This document shows positions 1 through 10,502 of a stretch of DNA of 64,000 bases, one piece after another (the stretch's first letter is position 1; each line of letters starts with the position of its first letter). The stretch is from Aureibaculum algae (lineage in GTDB: Bacteria > Bacteroidota > Bacteroidia > Flavobacteriales > Flavobacteriaceae), in contig NZ_CP040749.1 in assembly GCF_006065315.1 (NCBI RefSeq), positions 4,672,001 through 4,736,000 of the forward strand. The letters run 5' to 3'. The notes under the pieces are model-generated. The model saw nothing but the letters and a program-made list of their open reading frames with translations. It made no database searches and was not told where the DNA came from. The position numbers were made by a program, and so were the translations under genes.

Positions 1-1083
1 TTAAAGTCTTTAGGCAAAGTTGTAAAAGAACGTATTTGTGAACATTTTGATTATTCACGTCAAGAATTGTACGATATCGTTAAAATGAAAGAGATTAAAG
101 ATTTTGACCTACTTTTAGATTCACATGGAACAGGAAATGGATGTGAAATATGCAAACCATTAGCCGCTTCATTATTTGCAAGCATCTTTAATGAAACTGC
201 CAACAAACAGGAAACTATTCAAGATTCTAATGATAGATATTTAGCCAATATTCAGCGTAATGGAACCTATTCTGTAGTACCACGTGTTGCAGGTGGAGAG
301 ATTAGCCCAAAACAACTAATTGCCATGGGGAGGATTGGTAACAAATATGATTTATACACTAAAATAACCGGAGGTCAACGTATTGTTATGTTCGGAGCAC
401 AACTACATGAACTTCCATTAATATGGGAAGAACTAATAGCCGAAGGGTTTGAAACGGGACAAGCCTATGGAAAATCATTACGTACTGTAAAAAGTTGTGT
501 GGGATCTACATGGTGTAGATATGGTTTAGATGAAAGTGTAAGTTTTGCTATTGAAATTGAAAACAGATATAAAGGGATACGTTCTCCACATAAATTTAAA
601 GGTGGTGTGTCTGGATGTATCCGAGAATGTGCAGAAGCTAGAGGAAAAGATTTTGGTTTTATCGCTGTAGAAGGGGGTTGGAATATTTATATCGGTGGTA
701 ATGGAGGTGCAAATCCGAAACATGCCGTATTACTTGCAGAAAAAGTAGACAAAGAGACTGCTATTAAATATGTAGATCGCTATTTAATGTTTTATATACG
801 AACAGCACAGCCTTTAATGCGAACTGCCGCTTGGTTAGACAAGCTTGAAGGTGGCATTGACTATGTAAAAGATGTAGTAATAAATGACTGCTTAGGTATC
901 GTAAAACAATTGGATGAAGAAATGCAGTTTATGGTAGACACCTATAAATGCGAATGGACTGAAGCTGTAGAAAATCCAGAGATAAGAGCCAGATACACTC
1001 ATTTTGTCAATTCGGATGAAGAAGATAAAAATATAGAATTTGTTAACCTAAGAGAACAAAAAATGCCAACTCCTTGGGCATAA
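1..1083 (+). CDS. nirB: Nitrite reductase (NADH) large subunit, C-terminal part
   Basis: Cut by the left edge: the reading frame is open from base 1, so the first ATG at 67 is not the start. What remains is the sulfite/nitrite reductase half that reduces nitrite to ammonium in the cytoplasm. The siroheme/4Fe-4S ligand cysteines are visible as a C-X5-C motif (KSCVGSTWC, near base 493) followed by a C-X3-C motif (GCIREC, near base 613), and the IYIGGNGG stretch follows, as in NirB. The FAD/NAD and BFD-like domains must lie upstream. It is 22 bases before nirD, so the two are probably cotranscribed. Identification rests on these motifs and on nirD following. Confidence 0.93.
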   Translation, partial: LKSLGKVVKERICEHFDYSRQELYDIVKMKEIKDFDLLLDSHGTGNGCEICKPLAASLFASIFNETANKQETIQDSNDRYLANIQRNGTYSVVPRVAGGEISPKQLIAMGRIGNKYDLYTKITGGQRIVMFGAQLHELPLIWEELIAEGFETGQAYGKSLRTVKSCVGSTWCRYGLDESVSFAIEIENRYKGIRSPHKFKGGVSGCIRECAEARGKDFGFIAVEGGWNIYIGGNGGANPKHAVLLAEKVDKETAIKYVDRYLMFYIRTAQPLMRTAAWLDKLEGGIDYVKDVVINDCLGIVKQLDEEMQFMVDTYKCEWTEAVENPEIRARYTHFVNSDEEDKNIEFVNLREQKMPTPWA

Positions 1084-1105
1084 GTTTTCTTATAAAAATA
1101 ATACA

Positions 1106-1486
1106 ATGTTAGATACACTATTAAAAGATTATAGCACGGTCCCTTTAGAAAGTGTTACCGTATGGTTTAAGGCTGCAGAAATTAGCAAATTTCCAAAAAA
1201 TGGCGGTGCCTGCGTAAAATACAAAGAAAAACAAATTGCTGTTTTCAATTTTTCTAGGCAACATAAATGGTATGCGTGTCAAAATCTTTCACCAGAAAAA
1301 AAAGAAATGGTACTATCTAGAGGGATGATTGGAGATGATAAAGGAATTCCTAAAATTGCTTGCCCTTTGCATAAAAAAACATTCTCATTAGAAACAGGTG
1401 AGAATTTAAATGGCGAATTAGATCCAATTGCAATATATCCAGTGAAAATTGAGGATAACTTTGTGTATATCGGATTTTCTGAATAA
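1106..1486 (+). CDS. nirD: Nitrite reductase small subunit, Rieske-like
   Basis: A 126-residue protein of the NirD family, the small partner of NirB, with a Rieske ferredoxin fold. The second ligand box is partly kept as CPLHKKTFSLETG. The first box reads ACQNLSP, so the histidine of a true C-X-H box is missing. Most of the four [2Fe-2S] ligands are therefore not obvious, as is known for several NirD proteins that carry no cluster. The VLSRGMIG segment between the boxes is typical of NirD. It lies 22 bases after nirB and 29 before the DUF4202 gene, so the genes form one operon. Confidence 0.88.
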   Translation: MLDTLLKDYSTVPLESVTVWFKAAEISKFPKNGGACVKYKEKQIAVFNFSRQHKWYACQNLSPEKKEMVLSRGMIGDDKGIPKIACPLHKKTFSLETGENLNGELDPIAIYPVKIEDNFVYIGFSE

Positions 1487-1515
1487 GTTTGAAGTACAAT
1501 CATTGCCTATAAACT

Positions 1516-2097
1516 GTGAATACAAAATACGAAAACGCAATAGCATTATTTGACAAAGCAAATTCAGATGATCCTAATAAAGAAATTTGGAACGGTACAA
1601 CGTACCCTAAAGAATTACTTTATGCTCAAAGAATGACTGAAAAATTAGATCTTTTTGAGCCCAATGCATCTTACGCTTTAAAATTGGCCGTTAGATGTCA
1701 ACATATTTGTAGATGGCAAATACCAAGAGATTCTTATGAAATGAATAGAAAAGGTTATTTGACTTGGAGAAGTGACCTATCCGTATTTCATGCTAAAACA
1801 GCATCAGAAATTCTAAAAACTGTTGGTTTTGATGAAGAATTTATAAATTCGGTCACTTTTCTTTTAAAGAAGAAACAACTTAAAAAAAATAAAGATACTC
1901 AGATCTTAGAAGACGTAATCTGTTTGGTATTTTTAGATTATTATTTTGAAACTTTTTCAGGAAAATATTCTGAAGAAAAACTGATTGACATCTTAAAAAA
2001 AACATGGGCAAAAATGTCTGAAAAAGGTCATGACGAAGCAATGAAAATTAACTTCTCAAAAAATTCAATACAGCTCATACAAAAAGCCTTAGCTTAA
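1516..2097 (+). CDS. DUF4202 family protein of the nitrite operon
   Basis: A 193-residue soluble protein with no signal peptide or membrane segment, starting at GTG. The sequence resembles the DUF4202 family (for example [12 protein letters not shown] and GYLTWR in the N-terminal half). The family is of unknown biochemical function and is known for being encoded next to assimilatory nitrate/nitrite genes, as here between nirD and a NarX-like kinase. The several conserved His, Asp and Arg residues could suggest a small alpha-helical HD-like fold, but that is inference. Gaps of 29 and 20 bases on either side fit an operon. Confidence 0.78.
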   Translation: MNTKYENAIALFDKANSDDPNKEIWNGTTYPKELLYAQRMTEKLDLFEPNASYALKLAVRCQHICRWQIPRDSYEMNRKGYLTWRSDLSVFHAKTASEILKTVGFDEEFINSVTFLLKKKQLKKNKDTQILEDVICLVFLDYYFETFSGKYSEEKLIDILKKTWAKMSEKGHDEAMKINFSKNSIQLIQKALA

Positions 2098-2117
2098 TTC
2101 ATCATAAATTTTACTTT

Positions 2118-3935
2118 GTGTCTAAACCTAAAAATAACAACATACTCGATAGTGTTATTTTCAAAAAACTAAGAAAGTTATATTTGCTTGCCTTTTTGGC
2201 AATAGCCATTACCATTATAATTTCCCAATTATTAATTCAGAATCATATTAGTACGCAAATAAATGATTCAAGAGTTATAAATATTGCTGGTAGACAACGT
2301 ATGTTAAGCCAGAAATTAACCAAGGAGATTTTATTCTTAAACGACAGTGATACTTCAGACGAAAGAAAAGAAAAAATTAATCAAATTAAAAAAACGTTTC
2401 AACTTTGGTCATCTTCTCACGATGGTCTAATTGATGGAAACCAAAAATTAAGTTTACCCAAAGAAAGTAATAAAGAAATACTAACTATGTTTTCTGAGGT
2501 TGCTCTATATTTCTCACCCATAAAAAAAGCTGTTGAAAATTTACTTTTAAAATTAGAAAAGGACCCCAACACGTCAATTACTTTACTTAAAAAAGAAACC
2601 AAGAGTATCCTAACTAATGAAACTGAATTTTTAAACGCAATGGATGTTCTTGTTTTTAAATATGATGACATAAGTAAAGCCAAAGTAACTAAATTAAAAT
2701 ACTTAGAAACACTATTACTAGTCGTTGCTTTACTAATTCTTGCACTTGAAATTCTCCTTCTATTCAGACCTTTTTCAATAAAAATAAAAGATACAATTAA
2801 CGATTTATTGAAGACTAAAGAAGAAGCTATTTTAAAAACCGAACAGCTAAATGAAATGTATATTGCTAAGGAAGAATCATTATTAGAATTACAGCAATTA
2901 AATTACGCTATTGATAATGCGGTATTGTTTGTTAGTACCAATTCAGAAGGTTCTATATTACATATGAGTAAGAAGCTACAAAACCTATTAGGACTTTCTA
3001 CCAATACTATAAAAGGAGCCTTAGAAGAGTTACTTACTACTGACCTTGGGCAACAAATGTATTTAAAAGAACTTTTAAAAAATAAGGGTAGAATATGGAC
3101 AGGTGAGGTTCAGATAATAACTAAAGACGACACAGACCTTTGGTTAGACATGTCTATTATTCCGCTAAAAAGAGTAAGTTTAAAACAAAAAACACTGATT
3201 TTATGTACGGATATTACACAACGGAAACATAATGAAACGGAACTAGAACGGATTTCTAAAGAAAAATATCAAGAGGAAATAGAATCACAAAAGATTCTTT
3301 CTAGTAAAATTATCGAAGCACAAGAAGAAGAACGAAAAAGAATAGCCAAAGACATTCACGATGGTATAGGCCAAATGCTAACCGCATTAAAATTTAATGC
3401 AGAATCTATCAATTTAAATAATATTGAAGTTTCTCTTAAAAAAATTGAAAACTTAAAGGCCCTTTCAAAAGAAATTATTCAAGGTGTTAGAATGGCAACT
3501 TTTAATTTGGTTCCTCCAGAATTAACGGAGTTAGGTATTTCTTCTGCACTACAAACGTTAACTGTTCAACTCTCAAAACTTACCGGGAAAAACATTGTAT
3601 TTCAAAATAAAACAGACTTTGATATTAAATTAGATTCTCTCACAGAAACAAATTTGTATAGAATTACTCAGGAAGCCGTAAATAATGCCATTAAATACGC
3701 AAAAGCCAATTATATTTTTGTTTCAATTAATCATAGCTCAGATATCATGAGCATAACCATAGCAGATGACGGTATCGGTTTTGACATTGATCAAGTTAAA
3801 ACAAACACAGAAAAAGGTATGGGTTTATTATTTATGGAAGAACGCATTAAATATATAAATGGTAGGATATTTATTAACTCTGTAATTGGTGAAGGCACAA
3901 ATATCACTCTAAATATTAAGTTAGATAAAATTTAA
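2118..3935 (+). CDS. Membrane sensor histidine kinase, NarX-like with PAS domain
   Basis: A 605-residue two-component kinase starting at GTG. The order is: membrane segment about 19-41; an extracytoplasmic PilJ/NarX-type four-helix domain with the signature [13 protein letters not shown] (about 58-70), which resembles the nitrate-binding P-box of NarX; a second membrane segment about 195-215; a PAS domain about 258-370; a HisKA_3 domain with H414 in KDIHDGIG; and a HATPase domain with the N-box ([13 protein letters not shown]) and ADDGIGFD. This layout is that of the NarX/NarL group. Its place at the end of a nitrite operon suggests it senses nitrate or nitrite. No response regulator gene is seen in the window, so the partner must be elsewhere. 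Confidence 0.85.
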   Translation: MSKPKNNNILDSVIFKKLRKLYLLAFLAIAITIIISQLLIQNHISTQINDSRVINIAGRQRMLSQKLTKEILFLNDSDTSDERKEKINQIKKTFQLWSSSHDGLIDGNQKLSLPKESNKEILTMFSEVALYFSPIKKAVENLLLKLEKDPNTSITLLKKETKSILTNETEFLNAMDVLVFKYDDISKAKVTKLKYLETLLLVVALLILALEILLLFRPFSIKIKDTINDLLKTKEEAILKTEQLNEMYIAKEESLLELQQLNYAIDNAVLFVSTNSEGSILHMSKKLQNLLGLSTNTIKGALEELLTTDLGQQMYLKELLKNKGRIWTGEVQIITKDDTDLWLDMSIIPLKRVSLKQKTLILCTDITQRKHNETELERISKEKYQEEIESQKILSSKIIEAQEEERKRIAKDIHDGIGQMLTALKFNAESINLNNIEVSLKKIENLKALSKEIIQGVRMATFNLVPPELTELGISSALQTLTVQLSKLTGKNIVFQNKTDFDIKLDSLTETNLYRITQEAVNNAIKYAKANYIFVSINHSSDIMSITIADDGIGFDIDQVKTNTEKGMGLLFMEERIKYINGRIFINSVIGEGTNITLNIKLDKI

Positions 3936-4015
3936 ACTTACAATACAAATCTAATATCTATAAAAGGTTGTTTCCAAATGCTGTTCGTATTCTGAATTTC
4001 TTCTTTACCTACCAA

Positions 4016-5203
4016 TTACACCTCACCTGGTTTCCCTATATACAATCCTGAAAACAATTTCAATACCGATACTACTAACAACAACATAAGTGCATACACC
4101 CAACTTCCTGTAAAATCAAAAATACTGGCAAAAATAAAGGGCCCTGTAGCAGCAATTATATACCCAATTGATTGTGCCATACCAGATAATTCGGTTGCCG
4201 ATGCGGTATTATGCGATCGCAAAACGATAAAAAGTAAAGACAACCCAAAAGAACCTCCTAATACGAATCCGATTAAAGAAACCCAAATAGCAACGCCACC
4301 AAATTGAGGTAGCATAAGCCCAATAATTCCAATGATTTCCATCAAAATCAAAACCCATACAATACTCCGTTGATCTTTTCTTCTACCTGCAATAATGGGC
4401 ACAATTAATGAAGCCAAAATCCCTGTTGCTTGCGATAAAGAAAGCATCCACCCCGCATAATCAGCTTCAAAACCTCTACTAATTAAAATAGCCGGTAACC
4501 AAGCTAAAATTACATAAAAGGTTAATGACTGTAAGCCCATAAAAATGGCCACTTGCCAAGCCAATCTAGACTTGGTGAGTGATTTCATCGCTTTTATAAA
4601 ATCATTCTTTATGGGAGGCCTTTTTAATCTGTTAACTTGAGGAAACCAAATGATTGCCGCAATAAAAGCCAAGAGTGCCCAAACTACTAGTGATTCTCTC
4701 CAACCTACACCTTTTATATGCGTCAAAGGTACACTTACACCTGCGGCCAATGATGCACCTACAGCCATTACTGCAGAATACAAACTGGTAACTAATCCTG
4801 AATTTTTAGAAAAATTACGTTTTGTTATACCCGGCAATAATACATTACCAAAAGCGATGGAGATTCCAAATAGTAGTGTTCCGAAATAAAGAAAAAAATT
4901 ACCTTCAATGTACCGTATCAAAATCCCGATTATTAAGAGTATCATAGCTCCAAATAAGGTTTTACCAATACCAAAACGATTTGTAAATAAAGGGGTCAGC
5001 ATTGAAATAACTCCAAAAGCAATTAGAGGTAACGTGGTTAACAAACCTAACATCGCATTTGAAAGACCTGTAGCCAATTTAATATCATCAACCAAGGGAC
5101 CAACTCCAGCAATAGCAGGTCGCAAATTTAGAGCAATAAACAAAATACCAATTAGCAATAAAATATTGGCTGATTTTGATGTAGTTTTCATTGAATCTGT
5201 CAT
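4016..5203 (-). CDS. MFS transporter of the CynX/NimT family
   Basis: A 395-residue membrane protein with about twelve hydrophobic segments. The opening NLRPAIAGVGPL and the following TGLSNAMLGLLTTLPL are characteristic of the CynX/NimT group (cyanate, 2-nitroimidazole and related transporters). The substrate cannot be told from sequence; cyanate or another small anion or drug is possible. Two in-frame starts exist, ATG ending at 5203 and ATG ending at 5191. They result from a 14-base direct repeat spaced 27 bases apart at the very 5' end, so the shorter start may be the original. It converges with the kinase gene, with 80 bases between the stops. Confidence 0.82.
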   Translation of the reverse strand: MTDSMKTTSKSANILLLIGILFIALNLRPAIAGVGPLVDDIKLATGLSNAMLGLLTTLPLIAFGVISMLTPLFTNRFGIGKTLFGAMILLIIGILIRYIEGNFFLYFGTLLFGISIAFGNVLLPGITKRNFSKNSGLVTSLYSAVMAVGASLAAGVSVPLTHIKGVGWRESLVVWALLAFIAAIIWFPQVNRLKRPPIKNDFIKAMKSLTKSRLAWQVAIFMGLQSLTFYVILAWLPAILISRGFEADYAGWMLSLSQATGILASLIVPIIAGRRKDQRSIVWVLILMEIIGIIGLMLPQFGGVAIWVSLIGFVLGGSFGLSLLFIVLRSHNTASATELSGMAQSIGYIIAATGPFIFASIFDFTGSWVYALMLLLVVSVLKLFSGLYIGKPGEV

Positions 5204-5386
5204 TGATGTAGTTTTCTAAAAAATAGAAGTGCGAAAGTATTAAACCTTAACGACAATTAATCATACATATCTACATAACTATCAAAACCACTTTTAAGAT
5301 TTATTTAACAAAACTTTAAACTAATTATTTAGTTCACTGAAATGATTTTACGTTTATTTGTTTTTCAACCCACTGTCAACCCAATA

Positions 5387-8173
5387 ATGAAAAATCTTAT
5401 CACCTGTATAGTACTGCTATGCACTGTCGCTATTTTTGCACAATCTAAACCTTATCAAATTTCAGGAACTATTGTTTCCGAAACCGACAATACACCACTT
5501 GAATCTGCCACTGTATATTTAGAACGAGCAAAAGATAGTACTCTTGTCACTTACACTATTACAGATGAAAACGGTCATTTTAAATTAGAAGGAAAATCTT
5601 CATGGAAAAAATTCAGAATTAACGTTTCATTTATTGGATCTAAAACGTATAGCAAACTAATTAACTATCAAAATACTCCGATAAATTTGCAAACTATTAA
5701 ATTAGCTGATGCCAATTTATTAGACGAAGTGCTTATAAAATCTAGATCGCCAATTACAATAAAAAAGGATACCCTAGAATTTAACGTGAGTTCTTTTAAA
5801 ACTAAAAAAGATGCCAATGTAGAAGATGTATTAAAAGAATTACCGGGTGTAGAAGTTGATGAAAATGGTAAAATAACAGTGAATGGAAAAGAGGTAAGCA
5901 AAATACTAGTCAACGGTAAACCTTTTTTCGGTGATGACCCAACTATTACCACAAGGAGTTTAACCAAAGATATTATTGAAAAAATTCAAATTACAGATAC
6001 AAAAACAAAATCGCAAGCCTTTACAGGAGAGGAAAGTACTGGTGATGATAAGACTATTAATTTAACTATTTCCAAAGAAAACAATAAAGGTGTTTTTGGA
6101 CGTGTTTCAGCAGGTGGTGGTACTGACAAACGCTGGGAAGGTGCCGGTATGTTTAATTATTTTAATAACGATAGGCGAATTAGTGTATTAGCGGGTGGTA
6201 ACAATATTAACTCATTAGGCTTTAGTTTTGGAGAAATTGAAAAAATGTTTGGTGGCGGAAAAGCTTCTTACCGTATGGGACCCGGCGGGCAAGTTTCTTA
6301 TTCCATCGGTGGCAGATCTTTTGGTGGTGGACAAGGAGTAACAACATCTAAAAATACTGGCTTTAATTATGCCGATAAAATCGGAAAAAAGATAGATATA
6401 TCCACTGACTACTTTTACTCTAACAGTAATTCAGATGATAAAAGTTCTAAAGAAAGGGAAAATATTTTACCCGATGAAAGGTATTTTACACGTTCAGAAT
6501 CCACGTCATCCAATCAATCAGAAAATCATAAAGCAAATCTAGAGTTTGAAATAAACATTGATACTACATTATACATTAACATTCAACCATCAATCGGGTA
6601 TTCAACAAACAAAAGAGAATATGATGAATACGAAAATTCTAGTGATGATACTAGTGTTTTAACGAATGAATCTACTACAGAATCTTTCGTCGAAAGCACC
6701 GCTAAAAGTTTTGAAAATGAATTTAGTATTACCAAAAAATTCGGCACTAAAGGTTCGTTTCTAAAGTTTGAATTGAACAACGAATTTCGCTCTAATACTA
6801 GCGACGACTTTCTAAATTCTCAAACTGAAATTTATGGAAACACACCTGAAACGATAACAAGAGATCAGTATACTGATGGTAAAAATGATAATAATAGTTT
6901 TGATACAGAACTCACTTATCGAATACCCATAATTGGTAAAGAATTTTATATCGATTTACAACATGAGTATAGCAGAGATAAAAATGAGAATATTAAAAGT
7001 ACTTATGACTTTAACGATACGGCACAAGATTTTACCGATTTTAATACTGATTTAAGTACAAACTATGAATATCTAAACAAAACGAGTGATCAAGGTGTGC
7101 GATTAAATTATAGAAAAGATAAAATTTATTTTAATTTGAGAGGTTCTCATGTATACCGAGTGCTGGAAAATAAAGATGTCTTAAGACCAGAGCTTGATTT
7201 AAAACGAAATTTTAATACGTTTTCAGCTTCATCCCGATTTAGATATCAATTCAGTTCTAAAAAATCATTTGGATTTCGTTATAGCTTAAGAAGTAGAGTG
7301 CCTCAGCTAAGTCAATTACAACCCTTTACAGACATCTCAAATCCGTTGAATATTAGAATAGGAAATCCGAATCTAGTTCCATCTAACGAACATAGTATCA
7401 ATATGAATTTCAATAGTTTTGATTTTCAAAAAGGTTCTGGATTTTACAGCTATTTATGGTCAGGTTTAACTAATAATCAAGTTATTGCCAAAACCACAAT
7501 TGATGAAAATTTCTTAAGGTCAACTACCTACGCCAATGTTAACGGCACCTATCAATTAGGTATTGGTAGTGGTTTTAACAAATCGATAAAAATAGATTCT
7601 GTAAAAACGATTAAACTTCGATTAGGCCTAAATGTGAATACAAATAAAAATATAAATTTTAATAATGATGTAAAATATGCTTCTAAAAACACAACCATTA
7701 CTCCTAATATGTCACTTACATTTGAATGGAAAGACCTTTTCGAAATAAGACCTAATTATCGTTTGTCTTTTGCCAACAACACTTTTGATATTGATCAATT
7801 TAATGACACAAAATTTGTAACACATTGGTTAGGTATTGAAACAACTACAACTATACCTAAACAATTGGAATGGAATAATAACATAACATATACTTACAAT
7901 CCTAATATTGCTGATGGTTTTCAGAAAAGTGCTTGGTTTTGGAACTCCACAGTATCTTATTCTATTATGAAAGATAAGGGTATGATTAGTTTAAAAGCTT
8001 ACGATTTACTAAATCAGAACACCAATGCAAGAAGAGTTACTAACGAAAACTACATTGAAGATTCACAGAGTACTGTTTTACAACAATATTTTATGATTGG
8101 GTTTAGTTACAAATTTAATACACTTGGCAAAGCAGGTGAAGTAAGAAAAGGTCGGAGATTTAGACGATTCTAG
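5387..8173 (+). CDS. Outer-membrane beta-barrel protein with carboxypeptidase-like and plug domains
   Basis: About 928 residues when started at ATG 5387, which puts a clean signal peptide (MKNLITCIVLLCTVAIFAQ) at the N-terminus; an ATG 45 bases earlier would spoil it. Domains in order: a CarboxypepD_reg-like domain (about 22-100), a TonB plug-like domain (about 120-220, with EDVLKELPGVEVDENG and ILVNGKPFFGDDP), then a long barrel rich in alternating aromatic strands. It belongs to the outer membrane beta-barrel family of Bacteroidetes, related to TonB-dependent receptors. No SusD partner follows, so the cargo is unknown. The C-terminus is basic and ends in F. It is alone on its strand. Confidence 0.85.
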   Translation: MKNLITCIVLLCTVAIFAQSKPYQISGTIVSETDNTPLESATVYLERAKDSTLVTYTITDENGHFKLEGKSSWKKFRINVSFIGSKTYSKLINYQNTPINLQTIKLADANLLDEVLIKSRSPITIKKDTLEFNVSSFKTKKDANVEDVLKELPGVEVDENGKITVNGKEVSKILVNGKPFFGDDPTITTRSLTKDIIEKIQITDTKTKSQAFTGEESTGDDKTINLTISKENNKGVFGRVSAGGGTDKRWEGAGMFNYFNNDRRISVLAGGNNINSLGFSFGEIEKMFGGGKASYRMGPGGQVSYSIGGRSFGGGQGVTTSKNTGFNYADKIGKKIDISTDYFYSNSNSDDKSSKERENILPDERYFTRSESTSSNQSENHKANLEFEINIDTTLYINIQPSIGYSTNKREYDEYENSSDDTSVLTNESTTESFVESTAKSFENEFSITKKFGTKGSFLKFELNNEFRSNTSDDFLNSQTEIYGNTPETITRDQYTDGKNDNNSFDTELTYRIPIIGKEFYIDLQHEYSRDKNENIKSTYDFNDTAQDFTDFNTDLSTNYEYLNKTSDQGVRLNYRKDKIYFNLRGSHVYRVLENKDVLRPELDLKRNFNTFSASSRFRYQFSSKKSFGFRYSLRSRVPQLSQLQPFTDISNPLNIRIGNPNLVPSNEHSINMNFNSFDFQKGSGFYSYLWSGLTNNQVIAKTTIDENFLRSTTYANVNGTYQLGIGSGFNKSIKIDSVKTIKLRLGLNVNTNKNINFNNDVKYASKNTTITPNMSLTFEWKDLFEIRPNYRLSFANNTFDIDQFNDTKFVTHWLGIETTTTIPKQLEWNNNITYTYNPNIADGFQKSAWFWNSTVSYSIMKDKGMISLKAYDLLNQNTNARRVTNENYIEDSQSTVLQQYFMIGFSYKFNTLGKAGEVRKGRRFRRF

Positions 8174-8184
8174 ACTTCATTTAA

Positions 8185-10401
8185 TTACTTAAAAAGTGTA
8201 TTAAGCTCAGCTTCTGTAAATTCTGATCCACTCTTTGATTTCTGGTTACGAAGTTCCTTTATTTTTTCAATACTTAAAGAACTTGGTTTTTTAGTAAAAG
8301 CACTGGTTATATAATTAATAATATCGTGTAGATCGGTATCAGAAATATTCGTATTATCAATTAAGCCAGGCATCGTGCCATTAAAATTATAAACGGTATT
8401 ATTAATAGTTACTGACCCTTCTAATCCATGAAGTAAAACAAGTCCCAATTTTTCCATACTTGTTTTCAAATACTCTGAATCTAACAACGGAGGAGCTAAA
8501 CCTTCAATTCCTTCACCACCAGAACTATGACAAGCAGCACAAATTTGTTGATACAAATGGGCTCCATTTGTCCGTGCATCTTTTGTTGGGCCTATTTTAA
8601 CATACAATGTATTCAGCTTTTTATCCTCAAACTGTTTTATATTCTTGGTTAACACCTCAGCAAATAAAGTGTTTTTAACATTCTCCTTTTCAATCAATTC
8701 CTTTTGCAAACCAATAGTAGTGTCAGAAAACCCACTCACTAATGCCTCTTGAAAAATTTGGTGATTTTTATATTTTGCAGATAACATTTCAATAAAAGGT
8801 AAAAAGGCTTCTTTATTTACAGTTGCCCAATTGCCAATTATAGCACTTAAATAAAAGTCAAGCGTAATGCTATTTTTACCAATTAACTCTTTAAATAGAA
8901 GTGACGCAACATTTGTATTTTCTTTCTTAGCAAAATCTTCTAATAAAATAACAGCATGTGCACCAACCTCACTATTTCCATTTTTAGCAATATCTACAAG
9001 TGTTTCAAAACTCAAGGCATCTAAACCCTGTAATGCATACATGGCATGAAGCTGAGCCAATGGAGATTGCACTTCTTGTACTACATCATTCAATAAGTTT
9101 ATAGTACTCTTATCTCCTTTTAAAATAATTAATTGTTGCACTCGATCTCTTAACCAGCCGTTTTCACTTTTTAACAAATTTACCAACGCTTCATTTGACA
9201 AACCATTTAAGTCAGGTACATTTTGTTTTTGAACGCCGGTTTTTGAAACTTTTAAAATACGTCCAAAATCTACTAAGGAGTCCAACTTTTCTTCTTTAGA
9301 TTTCTTTTTTAAATATGGACTTAAGTACACATGATGTTGTATAACACCTCGATGCATATCTACAATGTACATATTTCCGTCAGGACCATTATTTAAATTA
9401 ACAGGTCTAAACCCTTCATCTGTTGATGCTAAAAACTCTTTATCTTGGTAAGCCTGATTGGCCTCCGTATACACACCATTAAAGGTTAAAATATTTCTTT
9501 TCACCAAATTGGCAGCAGGTTCACAAACAAAAACATTCTGGTTATAATTATCAGAAAAATTAGTACCTCGATATACCAAAGGTCCGCAAGCAGCTGTGAA
9601 ATGAACAAGTAGACTGTCCTTATCTAAAACTCCCTTTACATAACCACGATTTACGGGTGTTGGATATAACGGATATACACGTTGATTATCTGTTAATACT
9701 CTATTTAACCCTTCTTTTGGGGTATAAAATTTATTTCTAATTAACAAATTTGGCAATACATAATCACCTAATAGCTGCCTTGAATTATCATTAAAATAAA
9801 GCCGTCCGAAATCATCTTTTGTAATTCCCCATTGCCCACGAAAAGATGTTGGTTCTTTTATCCATTTACCATGTTTTTTCTGATATCTAAAATTAGATTT
9901 AGCACTATAAATCCAATTGTCAATATTCATTATTAAACCATTGGGTTGATGTTCTGGATTTCCATCAGGAGCGTAGAGAGAATCAACTAGTATTTTATTT
10001 TTTATTTGATCATTCTCAATTTCAGCAAACCATAAATTAGGCGGTTCAGCATATAATAACCCACCATAAACTAAAGCTAATGCCCTTGGCATAACCAGAC
10101 TATCTACAACAATTTTGGCATGATCAGCTACTCCATCATTATCTAAATCTTCTAAAATTTTAATAGAAGCAATAGGATCCGTTTCTCCATTCATAAATCC
10201 AGGCATATCCACCACCCAAATGCGACCCTTATTATCAAAATCAATAGCAACTGGAGCATCTAATAAGGGTTCAGAAGCCACTAATTCTAAAGTAAAGCCT
10301 TCCTCTATTTTATAATCATCTAATGCGATAACTGGTTCCTCAAATACAGGTTTACAACTTAATAAAACAAGACAGGAAATAAGACAGGATAAAAATTTCA
10401 T
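8185..10401 (-). CDS. Secreted PQQ/sorbosone-dehydrogenase-like propeller fused to cytochrome c
   Basis: A 738-residue lipoprotein (signal with LVLLSC). The N-terminal 380 residues form a six-bladed propeller like that of membrane-bound or sorbosone dehydrogenases (EGFTLELVASEPLLDAP, AIDFDNKGRIWVVD, NGPDGNMYIVDMHRG). The middle, about 390-600, looks like HEAT-type helical repeats. The last 130 residues are a class I cytochrome c domain with one haem-binding CAACH motif and a likely distal Met in NGTMPG. Such proteins are found in Bacteroidetes and Planctomycetes and are thought to oxidise sugars or other organic compounds in the periplasm. The substrate is unknown. It converges with the preceding barrel gene, 11 bases apart. 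Confidence 0.85.
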   Translation of the reverse strand: MKFLSCLISCLVLLSCKPVFEEPVIALDDYKIEEGFTLELVASEPLLDAPVAIDFDNKGRIWVVDMPGFMNGETDPIASIKILEDLDNDGVADHAKIVVDSLVMPRALALVYGGLLYAEPPNLWFAEIENDQIKNKILVDSLYAPDGNPEHQPNGLIMNIDNWIYSAKSNFRYQKKHGKWIKEPTSFRGQWGITKDDFGRLYFNDNSRQLLGDYVLPNLLIRNKFYTPKEGLNRVLTDNQRVYPLYPTPVNRGYVKGVLDKDSLLVHFTAACGPLVYRGTNFSDNYNQNVFVCEPAANLVKRNILTFNGVYTEANQAYQDKEFLASTDEGFRPVNLNNGPDGNMYIVDMHRGVIQHHVYLSPYLKKKSKEEKLDSLVDFGRILKVSKTGVQKQNVPDLNGLSNEALVNLLKSENGWLRDRVQQLIILKGDKSTINLLNDVVQEVQSPLAQLHAMYALQGLDALSFETLVDIAKNGNSEVGAHAVILLEDFAKKENTNVASLLFKELIGKNSITLDFYLSAIIGNWATVNKEAFLPFIEMLSAKYKNHQIFQEALVSGFSDTTIGLQKELIEKENVKNTLFAEVLTKNIKQFEDKKLNTLYVKIGPTKDARTNGAHLYQQICAACHSSGGEGIEGLAPPLLDSEYLKTSMEKLGLVLLHGLEGSVTINNTVYNFNGTMPGLIDNTNISDTDLHDIINYITSAFTKKPSSLSIEKIKELRNQKSKSGSEFTEAELNTLFK

Positions 10402-10502
10402 TTATTAAAAAGAGTGAGTTAATGGGACTTTTACAATTGTAATACAAATTAATAGAAATACTTCGACTTATACGATAATGTAGCGTCTAAATTTGGACGG
10501 AT

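Noticed and set aside
5342..5386. Upstream ATG of the barrel-protein frame
   Set aside because: It would place 15 extra residues before a clean signal peptide; the start at 5387 is preferred.
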